This document shows positions 8,272 through 16,580 of a DNA stretch of 64,000 nt, piece after piece. The DNA is from Sphingomonadales bacterium (GTDB lineage Bacteria > Pseudomonadota > Alphaproteobacteria > Sphingomonadales > Sphingomonadaceae). Location: positions 1-64,000 of the forward strand of contig SEFZ01000023.1 in NCBI GenBank assembly GCA_004173185.1, written 5' to 3'. The notes under the pieces were generated by a model that did no database searches, was not told where the DNA came from, and saw only the letters and a program-made list of their open reading frames with translations. A program made the position numbers and the translations under genes. Numbering within the stretch: position 1 is the stretch's first letter; each line of letters opens with the position of its first letter.

Positions 8272-9297
8272 ATGGGCTACCGTGTCGTCGTCGCAGGCGC
8301 CACCGGCAATGTCGGGCGCGAAGTGTTGAACATTCTGGCCGAGCGGGAATTCCCGATCGACGAAATCGCCGTGCTGGCGTCTTCGCGCAGCCAGGGCAAC
8401 ATGGTCGATTTCGGCGACACCGGAAAACAGTATAAAGTCCAGAACATCGACAATTTCGATCCGACGGGCTGGGATATGGCGATCTTCGCGATCGGCTCGG
8501 CAGGATCGGCGCTCCACGCCCCGCGCTTTGCCGCGGCGGGCTGCACGGTGATCGACAATGCTTCGCTCTACCGCATGGAGCCGGACATTCCGCTGATCGT
8601 GCCCGAGGTGAACCCCGAGGCGATCGACGACTATAAAAAGCGCAACATCATCGCCAACCCGAACTGCTCGACCGCGCAGATGGTGGTGGCGCTCAAGCCG
8701 CTGCACGACAAGGCGACGATCAAGCGCGTCGTCGTCGCGACCTACCAGTCGGTTTCCGGCGCGGGCAAGGCCGGCATGGACGAGCTGTTCGAACAGTCGC
8801 GCAACATCTTCGTGGGCGACCCCGCTGAGCCGCGCCTGTTCACCAAGCAGATCGCCTTCAACGTGATCCCGCATATCGACAGCTTCCTCGACGATGGTTC
8901 GACCAAGGAAGAGTGGAAGATGGTGGTCGAGACCAAGAAGATCATGGGCTCGAAGATCAAGGTAACCGCGACCTGCGTGCGCGTGCCGGTGTTCGTCGGC
9001 CATTCGGAAGCGATCAACATCGAGTTCGAAGACGAGATTTCGGCCGAGGAAGCCAAGGACATCCTGCGCGAGGCGCCCGGCGTGATGCTGATCGATAAGC
9101 ATGAGGATGGCGGCTACATCACCCCGATCGAATGCGTCGGCGAGTTCGCGACCTTCATCAGCCGTGTCCGCGAGGATTCGACGATCGAGAACGGCCTGAA
9201 CCTGTGGTGCGTCAGCGACAATCTCCGCAAGGGCGCGGCGCTCAACGCAGTGCAGATCGCCGAACTGCTCGGGCGGCGGCATCTGAAGAAAGCATAA
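8272..9297 (+). CDS. asd: aspartate-semialdehyde dehydrogenase
   Basis: Catalyses NADPH-dependent reduction of aspartyl phosphate to aspartate semialdehyde, the shared step towards lysine/diaminopimelate, methionine and threonine. The 341-aa chain has the Rossmann start (VVVAGATGNVGREVL), the catalytic Cys132 in NPNCSTAQM, and the substrate-binding region EWKMVVETKKI. Length is normal. AAGG lies 8-10 nt before the ATG. It is followed by a strong terminator and faces the efflux operon. Confidence 0.96.
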   Translation: MGYRVVVAGATGNVGREVLNILAEREFPIDEIAVLASSRSQGNMVDFGDTGKQYKVQNIDNFDPTGWDMAIFAIGSAGSALHAPRFAAAGCTVIDNASLYRMEPDIPLIVPEVNPEAIDDYKKRNIIANPNCSTAQMVVALKPLHDKATIKRVVVATYQSVSGAGKAGMDELFEQSRNIFVGDPAEPRLFTKQIAFNVIPHIDSFLDDGSTKEEWKMVVETKKIMGSKIKVTATCVRVPVFVGHSEAINIEFEDEISAEEAKDILREAPGVMLIDKHEDGGYITPIECVGEFATFISRVREDSTIENGLNLWCVSDNLRKGAALNAVQIAELLGRRHLKKA

Positions 9298-9325
9298 GCG
9301 CTTTCGCCACGTGCCGAAACATGAA

Positions 9326-9358
9326 GGGCCGGAGCATCATGCTCCGGCCCTTTGTTTT
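9326..9358 (+). terminator. terminator between asd and emrB
   Basis: Perfect 10-bp stem GGGCCGGAGC / GCTCCGGCCC, 5-nt loop, then TTTGTTTTG. It serves asd; emrB converges from the other side and ends 2 nt after it. Confidence 0.88.
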
Positions 9359-9359
9359 G

Positions 9360-10961
9360 TCAGTGCCCTGCCGCCGCAGGATCATTTTCCATCTTGCCGT
9401 CTGGTTTCCTGAGCAGCACGACAAGCGGCACGCTGATCGCGGTTACGATCGCCATTGCCCAATAATCGTTGAGATAGGCGATCATCGCCGCCTGGCGGTT
9501 CACTTCGGCATCGATCATCGCGATTACGGTCGTGCCGGTAGTGCCCAGCGCCTGAGCGATCGTGTCCATGCCGTTGAGCGTGCCCGAGGTGACATGCTCC
9601 CCCAGATATTGGTGGCTCGTCTGGATATTGCGCGCCAGCATTGCCGTGACGATCGAGATGCCCACCGATGCGCCGATGCTGCGCGACAGGTTGAGCAGGC
9701 TCGCCGCTTCGGTGCGGTATTGCGGGGGCAGCCCGGCAAAGGCGAGGCCGTTGAGCGGCATGAACACCAGACCAAGGCCAAGGCCCTGGATGAAGCCCGA
9801 GATGATGAAAGGCGTGCTGCCCATCACCAAGGTCCATTGCGACATTTCCCACAGCGAAGCGGCCGCGATGGTCAGGCCGATGCCGACCGACCAGCGCGGA
9901 TCGAACCAGCCGCGCGCAATCATCTGCGAACCAAACAACATGGTGAGCAGCACGCCCAGACCGCGCGGCATCAGCAGCAGCCCGGCATCGAACACCGAAT
10001 AGCCATAGAGCGTCTGGAGCATCGGTGGCAGCAGCGCCATCGTCGCCATCATCACCAGCCCGATGACGAGCATGAAGAAGATCGCGGTGATGAGGTTGCG
10101 ATTGCCCCACAAAGCGCGCTCGAACATCGGGTTCTTCGCAGTGAACATATGCACCACGAACATCCACAGCGCGATGACCGCGGCGAGCATCTCGATCCAC
10201 ACTTCGGTGGACGAGAACCAGTCCTTCTCCTGCCCGCGATCGAGCATCAGCTGGAGCGACGCGATGCCAATCGCCAGCAGCGAAAAGCCAAGTATGTCGA
10301 ACTGGCGCTTGCGGATCGGCTTGCTTGGCAGCAGCCACCACAGGATCGCAAACGTCACCACGCCCACCGGAAGGTTGACGTAGAACACCCAGCGCCAATC
10401 GAAATTGTCGGTCAGATAGCCGCCGATCACTGGCCCCATGATCGGCCCGATCATGATGCCCATGCCCCAGATCGCCATCGCCTTGGGCTGGTCCTTGGGC
10501 GCGTTGATGTCGAGCATCACCGTCTGGCTGAGCGGATTGAGGAACGCTGCGGTGATCCCCTGGAGAATGCGGAACGCCACCATCTCTTCGAGGCTCGTGG
10601 CCGCGCCGCACATCGCCGATGCGACGACGAAGCCGACGGTGGAGATCAGGAACAGATTGCGCGAGCCCACCCGGTCGGAGAGCCAGCCGGTGATCGGGAT
10701 CGCGATGGCCGATGCGACGATATAGCTGGTCAGCACCCAGTTGATCGTGTCGCGCGTCGCGCCGAGCTGTGACTGCATGTGCGGGATCGCGACGTTCGCG
10801 ATCGTCGTGTCCAGGATCTGCATGATCGTCGCCATCATGACGCCGAGGGTCAGCAGCCCCTTATATTTTACCGGAAGCGCAGCGCCGCCGTCCGGGGCTG
10901 GGGCTGGGGGCAAAGCGGGTCCCGCCTCCGCCCCGGCGCTGCCGGTGGCTGCCGTCGCCAT
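9360..10961 (-). CDS. emrB: DHA2 family multidrug efflux permease (EmrB-like)
   Basis: A 533-aa major facilitator of the 14-helix DHA2 group, which exports hydrophobic drugs driven by protons. The sequence shows DTTIANVAIPHM, INWVLTSYIVASAIAIPITGWLSDRVG (motif A) and PVIGGYLTDNFDWRWVFYVNLPVG (motif C region), all typical of EmrB. A Pro/Ala-rich cytoplasmic N-terminus precedes the first helix. It starts 1 nt after the emrA stop codon and so is translationally coupled. No outer-membrane channel gene is present nearby; a TolC homologue elsewhere would be required. Confidence 0.92.
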   Translation of the reverse strand: MATAATGSAGAEAGPALPPAPAPDGGAALPVKYKGLLTLGVMMATIMQILDTTIANVAIPHMQSQLGATRDTINWVLTSYIVASAIAIPITGWLSDRVGSRNLFLISTVGFVVASAMCGAATSLEEMVAFRILQGITAAFLNPLSQTVMLDINAPKDQPKAMAIWGMGIMIGPIMGPVIGGYLTDNFDWRWVFYVNLPVGVVTFAILWWLLPSKPIRKRQFDILGFSLLAIGIASLQLMLDRGQEKDWFSSTEVWIEMLAAVIALWMFVVHMFTAKNPMFERALWGNRNLITAIFFMLVIGLVMMATMALLPPMLQTLYGYSVFDAGLLLMPRGLGVLLTMLFGSQMIARGWFDPRWSVGIGLTIAAASLWEMSQWTLVMGSTPFIISGFIQGLGLGLVFMPLNGLAFAGLPPQYRTEAASLLNLSRSIGASVGISIVTAMLARNIQTSHQYLGEHVTSGTLNGMDTIAQALGTTGTTVIAMIDAEVNRQAAMIAYLNDYWAMAIVTAISVPLVVLLRKPDGKMENDPAAAGH

Positions 10962-10962
10962 G

Positions 10963-12069
10963 TTACTTGCACGGTCCTTCGAAGATCACCTTCACGTCGG
11001 ACGAGAGCCCGGCGATCATCTCGCGCGGGGCCTTGTCGTCGATCGCGATGCGCACCGGCACGCGCTGGGTGACCTTCACCCAATTGCCGTTGGCGTTCTG
11101 CGCGGGGAGGATCGAGAAGGTCGATCCGGTGCCCGCACCCAGCGATTCGACATGGCCCTTCAGCTTCAGGTGCGGATAGGCATCGAACTCGACGATCGCG
11201 CATTGGCCGACCCGCATGCGGTCCAGATCGGTTTCCTTGAAGTTGGCATCGACCCAGGCCGGCTTGTTCGAAACGATCGTTACCGCGGGCAGACCACTAA
11301 CCATCTGCTGGCCGACCTGCAGGCTCTTGGTCTGGCTGATGATGCCGTCGCTCGGCGCGCGCACTTCGGTGCGGCTGAGGTCAAGCTGCGCCTTGGCGAG
11401 CTGGACCCGCGCGGCGGCAAGCTGCGGGTTCTCGCCGATCGAGCCGGTCGAGAGCTTCGAGCGTGCCTCGGCGGCATCGGCCGCTGCGCGGTTGATAGCG
11501 GCGCGGGCCTGTTCGAGGCCGTGCTCGGACTGTTCGAGGCGGGCGCGGGTGGTGAAGCCCTGCTTCATAAGCGCTGTCTGGCGCGCAACATCTTGCTGCG
11601 CCGCCAGCAGCGTATCGCGCGCAGCCTGCATATCTGCCCCGGTGCCGGCATAGCTGGTCTGGAGCGTCTGAACGTTGACCTGCGCGGCGGCGATGGCTGC
11701 CTGCGCCGAAGCGACAGCGATGCGATAAGGCTCGGGATCGACGCGGAACAGCACGTCGCCGGCCTTGACGACCTGGTTCTCCTTGACCCCGACAAAGATG
11801 ATGCGCCCGGCAACGTCGCTCGAAACCGATACCTTGTCCTGCTGGACATACGCGTTGTCGGTCGAAATCGAATTGCCGCCGGTGAAGTAGAAATAGCCGA
11901 CGATCGCGAGCAGGATCGCAGGCACGCCGAACATCAGCAACGGGCGCAGCCAGCCGCGCTTCGGCTTTTCAGTCGTGATTTCGGCTTCGGGCGCGGTGGT
12001 TGCGGCAACCGGCTCGGCCATTGGCGCATCCTCGGGCTGCTTCTCGATCTTCGAATTGGCGTCAGCCAT
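10963..12069 (-). CDS. emrA: HlyD family efflux adaptor (EmrA-like)
   Basis: Periplasmic membrane-fusion protein that links EmrB to an outer-membrane channel. The 368 aa contain a cytoplasmic N-terminus, one transmembrane helix (PLLMFGVPAILLAIVGYFYF), a biotinyl-lipoyl-like half (VSSDVAGRIIFVGVKENQVVKAGDVLFRVD), a long coiled-coil hairpin rich in Ala/Gln, and a C-terminal beta-barrel part. The start codon overlaps the end of the marR-type gene by 8 nt, showing a regulator-adaptor-permease operon. Confidence 0.92.
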   Translation of the reverse strand: MADANSKIEKQPEDAPMAEPVAATTAPEAEITTEKPKRGWLRPLLMFGVPAILLAIVGYFYFTGGNSISTDNAYVQQDKVSVSSDVAGRIIFVGVKENQVVKAGDVLFRVDPEPYRIAVASAQAAIAAAQVNVQTLQTSYAGTGADMQAARDTLLAAQQDVARQTALMKQGFTTRARLEQSEHGLEQARAAINRAAADAAEARSKLSTGSIGENPQLAAARVQLAKAQLDLSRTEVRAPSDGIISQTKSLQVGQQMVSGLPAVTIVSNKPAWVDANFKETDLDRMRVGQCAIVEFDAYPHLKLKGHVESLGAGTGSTFSILPAQNANGNWVKVTQRVPVRIAIDDKAPREMIAGLSSDVKVIFEGPCK

Positions 12070-12508
12070 TGGCGGCCTCTTTGTCTTCTTGGGTGTGGGT
12101 CAAATTTGCGCGGATTACGTTGAGCGATCCGACCAACTCGTCGCGCTGTTTCGGGCTCAGCCCGGTAAGCGCACCTTCAAACATATGGGTGGCGACGTTG
12201 TGGAGATCGTCGAGCACCGGCCGGGCCTTGTCGGTCAGATAGATTAGCCAGGCACGGCGATCGGCGGGATCGCGGCGGCGCTCGACCAGCCCGGCATCCT
12301 CCAGCCGATCTATCATCCGGCAGGCGGTAATCGGCTCGACCTCAAGCTCCTCGGCCAGCTGGCCCTGGTTCAGCCCCTCGCGGCGCTGCAGGATTTTGAG
12401 CGTGCGCCATTGCGGGCCGGTCGCGCCGCTGCTGCGCGCGCGCTCATCGAAACGGCGGCGCATCAGGCGCGAGACATCGCTCATCAGGAAGCCTAGAGTC
12501 TCGGTCAT
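12062..12508 (-). CDS. MarR family regulator of the efflux operon
   Basis: A 148-aa winged-helix repressor: GLNQGQLAEELEVEPITACRMIDRLEDAGLVERRRDPADRRAWLIYLT is the classical MarR recognition helix and wing. It is the first gene of the emrA-emrB operon and probably represses it until a ligand binds, as EmrR does in E. coli. The ORF track starts at 12550, but the ATG at 12508 gives the usual MarR N-terminus (MTETLGFLMSDVSRLMRRRF) and leaves the operator-like palindrome outside the coding region. Confidence 0.9.
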   Translation of the reverse strand: MTETLGFLMSDVSRLMRRRFDERARSSGATGPQWRTLKILQRREGLNQGQLAEELEVEPITACRMIDRLEDAGLVERRRDPADRRAWLIYLTDKARPVLDDLHNVATHMFEGALTGLSPKQRDELVGSLNVIRANLTHTQEDKEAANG

Positions 12509-12520
12509 AGCGCGCACATA

Positions 12521-12534
12521 ATAAGCATAGTTAT
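12521..12534. promoter_or_regulatory. putative MarR operator
   Basis: ATAA-N6-TTAT inverted repeat in an AT-rich stretch 13 nt before the MarR start. It lies between the divergent MarR and GFA genes. Position and symmetry fit an autoregulatory MarR site; binding is inferred. Confidence 0.5.
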
Positions 12535-12593
12535 CAATTGCAATCCGCAACCAGATTGCGTTGTGCGGCGCAGCAATTGCATCGGAGGCAAGC

Positions 12594-13037
12594 GTGAGCG
12601 AGGAAATGACCGGCGGGTGCCAGTGCGGGCGGGTGCGTTACCGCGTGACCATCGAGAATGATGACGCCTATCTTTGCCATTGCCGAATGTGCCAGCGCGC
12701 CACCGGCGGCGTTTCGATAGCGTTCAAGGGCGTGAAAAAGGCGGACGTGGCGTGGAATCGCCCGCCCGACATCCATGCCTCGTCGCCGATCGCCGAGCGC
12801 GGCTTTTGCCGGGAATGCGGCACGCCGCTGACCTTTGCCTATCCGGACAGCAAGACCATGGACCTGACCATCGGCAGCTTCGATGCGCCTGAGCGCTTCA
12901 AGCCCACCCACCATTTCGGCGTGGAAAGCTGGCACCCCCAATGGCTCGACACCAAAGCCCTGCCGACCTATCGAACCGACGAACACAAGCCGCTTGTCGA
13001 TCGCTGGACCGAGGCGACGGGCGCGATGCCGGAGTGA
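12594..13037 (+). CDS. GFA / CENP-V family zinc protein
   Basis: A 147-aa protein with the zinc ligands of the GFA family: GGCQCGRVRY, CHCRMCQ and GFCRECGTPL. Members bind zinc and some act on glutathione-formaldehyde adducts, though the activity of most is unproven. GTG at 12594 follows ATCGGAGG at 6-7 nt and replaces the ORF-track start at 12561. The stop codon is only 2 nt before the next gene, so the two are an operon. It is divergent from the MarR operon. Confidence 0.85.
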   Translation: MSEEMTGGCQCGRVRYRVTIENDDAYLCHCRMCQRATGGVSIAFKGVKKADVAWNRPPDIHASSPIAERGFCRECGTPLTFAYPDSKTMDLTIGSFDAPERFKPTHHFGVESWHPQWLDTKALPTYRTDEHKPLVDRWTEATGAMPE

Positions 13038-13039
13038 CC

Positions 13040-13786
13040 ATGAAGACCGAGCGTTTCAAAAGCACCGATGGCGTCGAACTGGCCTGGACCGAGACGGGTG
13101 AGGGTAGGCCGGTGGTGCTGATCCATGGCTATTTCTCCACCGCGGCGGTGAACTGGATCAAATACGGCCATGCTGAAAAGCTGGCCGCCAGGGGCTTTCG
13201 CGTGATCATGCCCGATCTGCGCGGGCATGGCCTGAGCGACAAGCCGCATGACGTGGCGGCCTATCCTGCCGATGTGCTGATGCGCGACGGTTTCGCGCTG
13301 ATCGAGCATCTCGGGCTCACCGATTATGATCTGGGCGGCTATTCGCTGGGCGGGCGCACGACGCTGCGGATGCTGGTCAATGGCGCGACCCCGCGCCGCG
13401 CCGTGCTTTGCGGCATGGGGCTGGCGGGGCTCACCCACACGCAGGGTCGGGGCGATTATTTCCGCCGGGTGCTCACCAATCTCGGCAGCTTCGAGCGCGG
13501 CAGTTCCGAATGGATGACCGAGGCGTTCCTAAAGACGACCAAGGGCGACCCGCAGGCGCTGCTGAATATCCTTGAGACGTTCGTGGACACGCCTGAGGCG
13601 GAGATCGCGGCCATTCAAGTGCCAACGCTTGTCGTCACCGGCGTGGACGATGACGACAATGGATCGGGCGAGGCAGTCGCGGAACTGCTGCCGCACGGCA
13701 GTTTCCAGTCGGTGCCGGGCAATCATATGAGCGCGGTCACCCGGCCCGAATTGGGCGATGCGATCGCTGATTTTCTGAGCGCATAA
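13040..13786 (+). CDS. alpha/beta hydrolase
   Basis: A 248-aa alpha/beta hydrolase. The oxyanion motif LIHGYF, the nucleophile elbow GYSLGG, an acid in VVTGVDDDD and a C-terminal His in VPGNHMS give a complete catalytic set. The substrate cannot be read from the sequence; esterase or epoxide/lactone hydrolase activity is possible. GGAG overlaps the end of the upstream GFA gene 6 nt before the ATG. The ORF-track start at 12941 lies inside the preceding gene and is not used. Confidence 0.88.
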   Translation: MKTERFKSTDGVELAWTETGEGRPVVLIHGYFSTAAVNWIKYGHAEKLAARGFRVIMPDLRGHGLSDKPHDVAAYPADVLMRDGFALIEHLGLTDYDLGGYSLGGRTTLRMLVNGATPRRAVLCGMGLAGLTHTQGRGDYFRRVLTNLGSFERGSSEWMTEAFLKTTKGDPQALLNILETFVDTPEAEIAAIQVPTLVVTGVDDDDNGSGEAVAELLPHGSFQSVPGNHMSAVTRPELGDAIADFLSA

Positions 13787-13798
13787 CCGCAATCCTTC

Positions 13799-13868
13799 AT
13801 CCCGGCGAAAGCCGGGATCTCACGGCGGCTCCAGCCCCGTCCTCGCTGCACGCAATCCGGGATGACGG
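13799..13868. repeat. ATCCCGGC-type intergenic repeat element
   Basis: Begins with ATCCCGGC-GAAA-GCCGGGAT and ends with TCCGGGATGACGG. The same GGGATGACG family occurs at 14999-15030, 26323-26351 and 40800-40826. Such hairpins are common between genes of sphingomonads; function unknown. Confidence 0.7.
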
Positions 13869-13875
13869 TCTGGCT

Positions 13876-14000
13876 TGCAATGTAGGATTTGGCCTGCTTG
13901 GCTGAGAGCGCTTCATGCTCTGGCGGCACTGGCGCAGGCTCTTTGAGATCACCGGTCCGAACGGCCCTTGGTCAGTGCGAACATTTGGGAACATTCGCGC
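13876..14000. repeat. 125-bp dispersed repeat, copy A
   Basis: Aligns without gaps to 35314-35438, with about 24 differences in 125 positions counted by eye. The two ends are almost identical (GCGAACATTTGGGAACATTC at the right end) and the middle is variable. An antisense ORF (13797-14048) is an artefact of this element. It fills most of the 13787-14246 gap. Confidence 0.75.
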
Positions 14001-14074
14001 GGGCAGCGGTGCTTGACGGGTGTTCGAGCGGCGCGCAGTCTCGCGCAAATCAAGAATCCTCAGAGGCTCCCCCG

Positions 14075-14221
14075 ATGATCCGTACCGCCATCTCGACGCT
14101 GGTGCTGGCCGCCGCTCTGGAAGGGGGCCGGGGCATCGCTGCTCTTTCTACGGCAACAAGGAAGTCCGCGCGTCCAAGCCAAGGCTATAAACAGAATAAG
14201 GGTCAGCCCAAGGGCTGGTAA
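14075..14221 (+). CDS. possible small secreted peptide or decayed gene
   Basis: ATG at 14075 opens a 48-aa frame starting MIRTAISTLVLAAAL, which looks like a signal peptide, and ending KQNKGQPKGW. There is no good ribosome binding site. After the signal-like part, another frame reads SFYGNKEVRASKPRL, which looks more protein-like, so the gene may be frameshifted. It directly precedes the SIMPL gene, which begins with a similar MIRYAI. Confidence 0.25.
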   Translation: MIRTAISTLVLAAALEGGRGIAALSTATRKSARPSQGYKQNKGQPKGW

Positions 14222-14246
14222 GACTGAATCAACAGGGAGTTCGATA

Positions 14247-14987
14247 ATGATCCGTTACGCAATTGCCGCTGCGCTGATGATCGCGCCGGCCAGCGCCCTC
14301 GCGCAGACCGCCCCCACGCCGGTGACGGTCGAGATTGTCGCCGCGGGCGAAGTGACCGTTCCGGCGCAGCGTTTCCGCTTCTCGGTAACGCTTTCCGCCA
14401 AGGGCGAAACCGAGGATGCCGCAAAGGCGAAGCTGGCGGCAGAGCGGGCGAAGTTCGTCCAGTCGATGGCCGCGTCAAACATCCGCGAGTCGCTGCCTAG
14501 CGCGGGGCCGGGCGACAATTCGTTCATGAGCCTGTTCGCCAGCATGGCGGGGCGCTCGAAGCCGACGGTCAGCCTCGATACGTTCAGCGAAGATCCGGAC
14601 GCGAAGCCCGAAGCGACCGCCCGGGAGACGGTCCAGTTCGATGCGCCGTCACGCGCAGCGGCAATGGGGGCACGCAAGGTGGCCGAGGCATCGGGCGGCA
14701 CCTCGGCCGACGAAGTGATCGGCCTGCTCGACGATTATGCCGGGGCATCGGCCAAGGCCAAGGCGGACGCGCTGGTCAAGGCACGTGCGCAGGCTGCTGC
14801 TTACGGCGATGCGCTGGGCCTGCGTTCGGCAGCAATAACCCGCATCAGCGAGAAGCAGGATATCATCGGCGGTACGATGAACCTCATCACTCAGGTCGTC
14901 GGCATGTTCGCGCCAAAGTCCGGCACCGAGACCAACGACGTGACCATCCGCGAGACGCTGACGGTGGAGTTCAAGCTCTCGCGTTGA
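14247..14987 (+). CDS. SIMPL domain (DUF541) periplasmic protein
   Basis: A 246-aa secreted protein: signal peptide cleaved near ASALAQT, then the SIMPL/DUF541 fold, with TVEIVAAGEVTVPAQRFRFSVTLSAKGE at the start and the helix ADALVKARAQAAAYGDALGLR typical of the family. Family members are periplasmic or outer-membrane associated and have been linked to oxidative-stress tolerance, but the biochemical role is open. AGGGAG lies 7 nt before the ATG. It converges on amn with a repeat hairpin between them. Confidence 0.85.
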   Translation: MIRYAIAAALMIAPASALAQTAPTPVTVEIVAAGEVTVPAQRFRFSVTLSAKGETEDAAKAKLAAERAKFVQSMAASNIRESLPSAGPGDNSFMSLFASMAGRSKPTVSLDTFSEDPDAKPEATARETVQFDAPSRAAAMGARKVAEASGGTSADEVIGLLDDYAGASAKAKADALVKARAQAAAYGDALGLRSAAITRISEKQDIIGGTMNLITQVVGMFAPKSGTETNDVTIRETLTVEFKLSR

Positions 14988-14998
14988 TCTGTGGTCGC

Positions 14999-15030
14999 TG
15001 CGTCATCCCGGTGTTTGCCGGGATGACGCA
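14999..15030. repeat. GGGATGACG hairpin between convergent genes
   Basis: TGCGTCATCCCGG / CCGGGATGACGCA with a 6-nt loop TGTTTG: a perfect 13-bp stem. It lies between the ends of two convergent genes and may also terminate them. Confidence 0.75.
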
Positions 15031-15035
15031 GGGGG

Positions 15036-15069
15036 CGATCAGCGGAACGGGGACGATCAGCGGAACGGC
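15036..15069. repeat. short tandem duplication at the amn 3' end
   Basis: CGATCAGCGGAACGG occurs twice with an 18-nt period; the second copy contains the amn stop codon. It looks like a recent slippage duplication. Confidence 0.6.
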
Positions 15070-16496
15070 GGCTCGTTGAACGCGCGCAGCTTGCGGCTGT
15101 GCAGCTTGGCGCCTTCGCGGCGGAGCTCCTCGCAGGTCTCGATACCGATCTTGAGATGCTCGGCGATGGCGCGCTCGTAAAACAGATTCGCCTGACCGGG
15201 CAGCTTGAGTTCGCCGTGGAGCGGCTTGTCCGAAACGCAGAGCAGCGTCCCATAGGGCACGCGGAAGCGATAGCCCTGTGCGGCAAGCGTGGCGCTCTCC
15301 ATATCGACGCCAACCGCTCGGCTGAGCGAGAAGCGCAGCGCGGATTGCGAATAGCGCAGCTCCCAGTTGCGATCGTCGGTCGTGACGATCGTGCCGGTGC
15401 GCAGCCGCCGCTTGAGTTCGTCGCCCGTCTGGCCCGAAACCGTTTCCGCAGCCCGAGCGAGCGCGAGCTGGACTTCGGCAATCGCCGGGATCGGGATTTC
15501 GGGCGGCAGCACATCGTCCATGATGTGATCGTCGCGCAGATATGCGTGGGCGAGAACGTAATCGCCGATCCGCTGGCTAGGGCGCAGACCGCCGCAATGG
15601 CCGATCATCAGCCATGCCTCGGGCCGCAGCACCGCAAGGTGATCGGTGATCGTCTTGGCGTTGGACGGGCCGACGCCGATGTTGACCAGAGTGATGCCGG
15701 TGCCGTCGGCCGCCATCAGGTGATAAGCGGGCATCTGGTGCCGCCGCCATGCCGAACTGTCGTTGAGCAGGCGATCGGTATCGTCGCCTGCCTCGATCAG
15801 GATGCCGCCTGCGCCGGAGACGCTGGTGAAGCGGCTGCCTTCGCCCAGCTGATCGACTGCCCAGCGGACGAACTCGTCGACATAGCGGTGATAGTTGGTG
15901 AACAGGATATATTGCTGGAAATGCTCGACCGGCGTGCCGGTATAGTGCCGCAGGCGGGCGAGCGAGAAATCGGTGCGCAGCCCGTCGAACAGCGCCAGCG
16001 GGCGGACGTCGTCGGTCGAAACCCATAGTCCGTCGGCAATCTCGTCGCCGATATGCGCGAGTTCGGTGGCGGGGAAATGCCGCGCCAGCTCGGTGACCGT
16101 GATCTGCTCCATGCTCTGGATGTGGCTGGGATCGAGGACGTAGGGAAAGGGGATTTCCTGCCGCCCGGTGACGGCATGGACCTCGACGTCATAGTCTTCG
16201 ATCAGGAAAGTGAGCTGCTCGGTCAGATAGTCCGCGAACATTGCGGGCTTGGTGACGCTGATGCGATATTCGCCTTCCTCGACCAATCGGCCGAAGGAGC
16301 GCGGAGGCACCGGACGGTCAATCCCGCCACGATACGTGATGCGCAATTCGGGATAGGCGAAGCTGCCATCGGTGCGATCTTCGGGATCGGGCGCAACGCC
16401 CTCGCTGATGTAGCGGGTGAGCGCAGCACGAAGGCGCTCGATCGAGGCACAATAGAGGCGGTCGAGCTGGGCGACGATGTCAGAAGCTTGGGTCAT
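15057..16496 (-). CDS. amn: AMP nucleosidase
   Basis: Splits AMP into adenine and ribose 5-phosphate, controlling intracellular AMP. The 479 aa show the family's N-terminal domain (YPELRITYRGG, RPVPPRSFGRL) and the C-terminal nucleoside-phosphorylase domain (NIGVGPSNAKTITDHLAVLRPEAWLMIGHCGGLR; VDMESATLAAQGYRFRVPYGTLLCVSDKPLHGE). Length is normal. It stands alone on this strand; a short duplication lies at its 3' end. Confidence 0.95.
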   Translation of the reverse strand: MTQASDIVAQLDRLYCASIERLRAALTRYISEGVAPDPEDRTDGSFAYPELRITYRGGIDRPVPPRSFGRLVEEGEYRISVTKPAMFADYLTEQLTFLIEDYDVEVHAVTGRQEIPFPYVLDPSHIQSMEQITVTELARHFPATELAHIGDEIADGLWVSTDDVRPLALFDGLRTDFSLARLRHYTGTPVEHFQQYILFTNYHRYVDEFVRWAVDQLGEGSRFTSVSGAGGILIEAGDDTDRLLNDSSAWRRHQMPAYHLMAADGTGITLVNIGVGPSNAKTITDHLAVLRPEAWLMIGHCGGLRPSQRIGDYVLAHAYLRDDHIMDDVLPPEIPIPAIAEVQLALARAAETVSGQTGDELKRRLRTGTIVTTDDRNWELRYSQSALRFSLSRAVGVDMESATLAAQGYRFRVPYGTLLCVSDKPLHGELKLPGQANLFYERAIAEHLKIGIETCEELRREGAKLHSRKLRAFNEPPFR

Positions 16497-16580
16497 CTAC
16501 GAGGGCTAATGCGCCCAGATGACGCTGGCAAGACCCCCGGGCCGCTCTCTGAGAGGACCGGGGACCTGCCGATATGCGAT

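Noticed and set aside
9132-10772. 546-aa plus-strand ORF opposite emrB
   Set aside because: Composition is that of an antisense shadow, and it begins inside asd.
13974-13999. GAAC-N6-GAAC in the 125-bp repeat considered as a LexA box
   Set aside because: Alphaproteobacterial LexA sites have a 7-nt spacer; here it is 6 in both copies, and no SOS gene follows.
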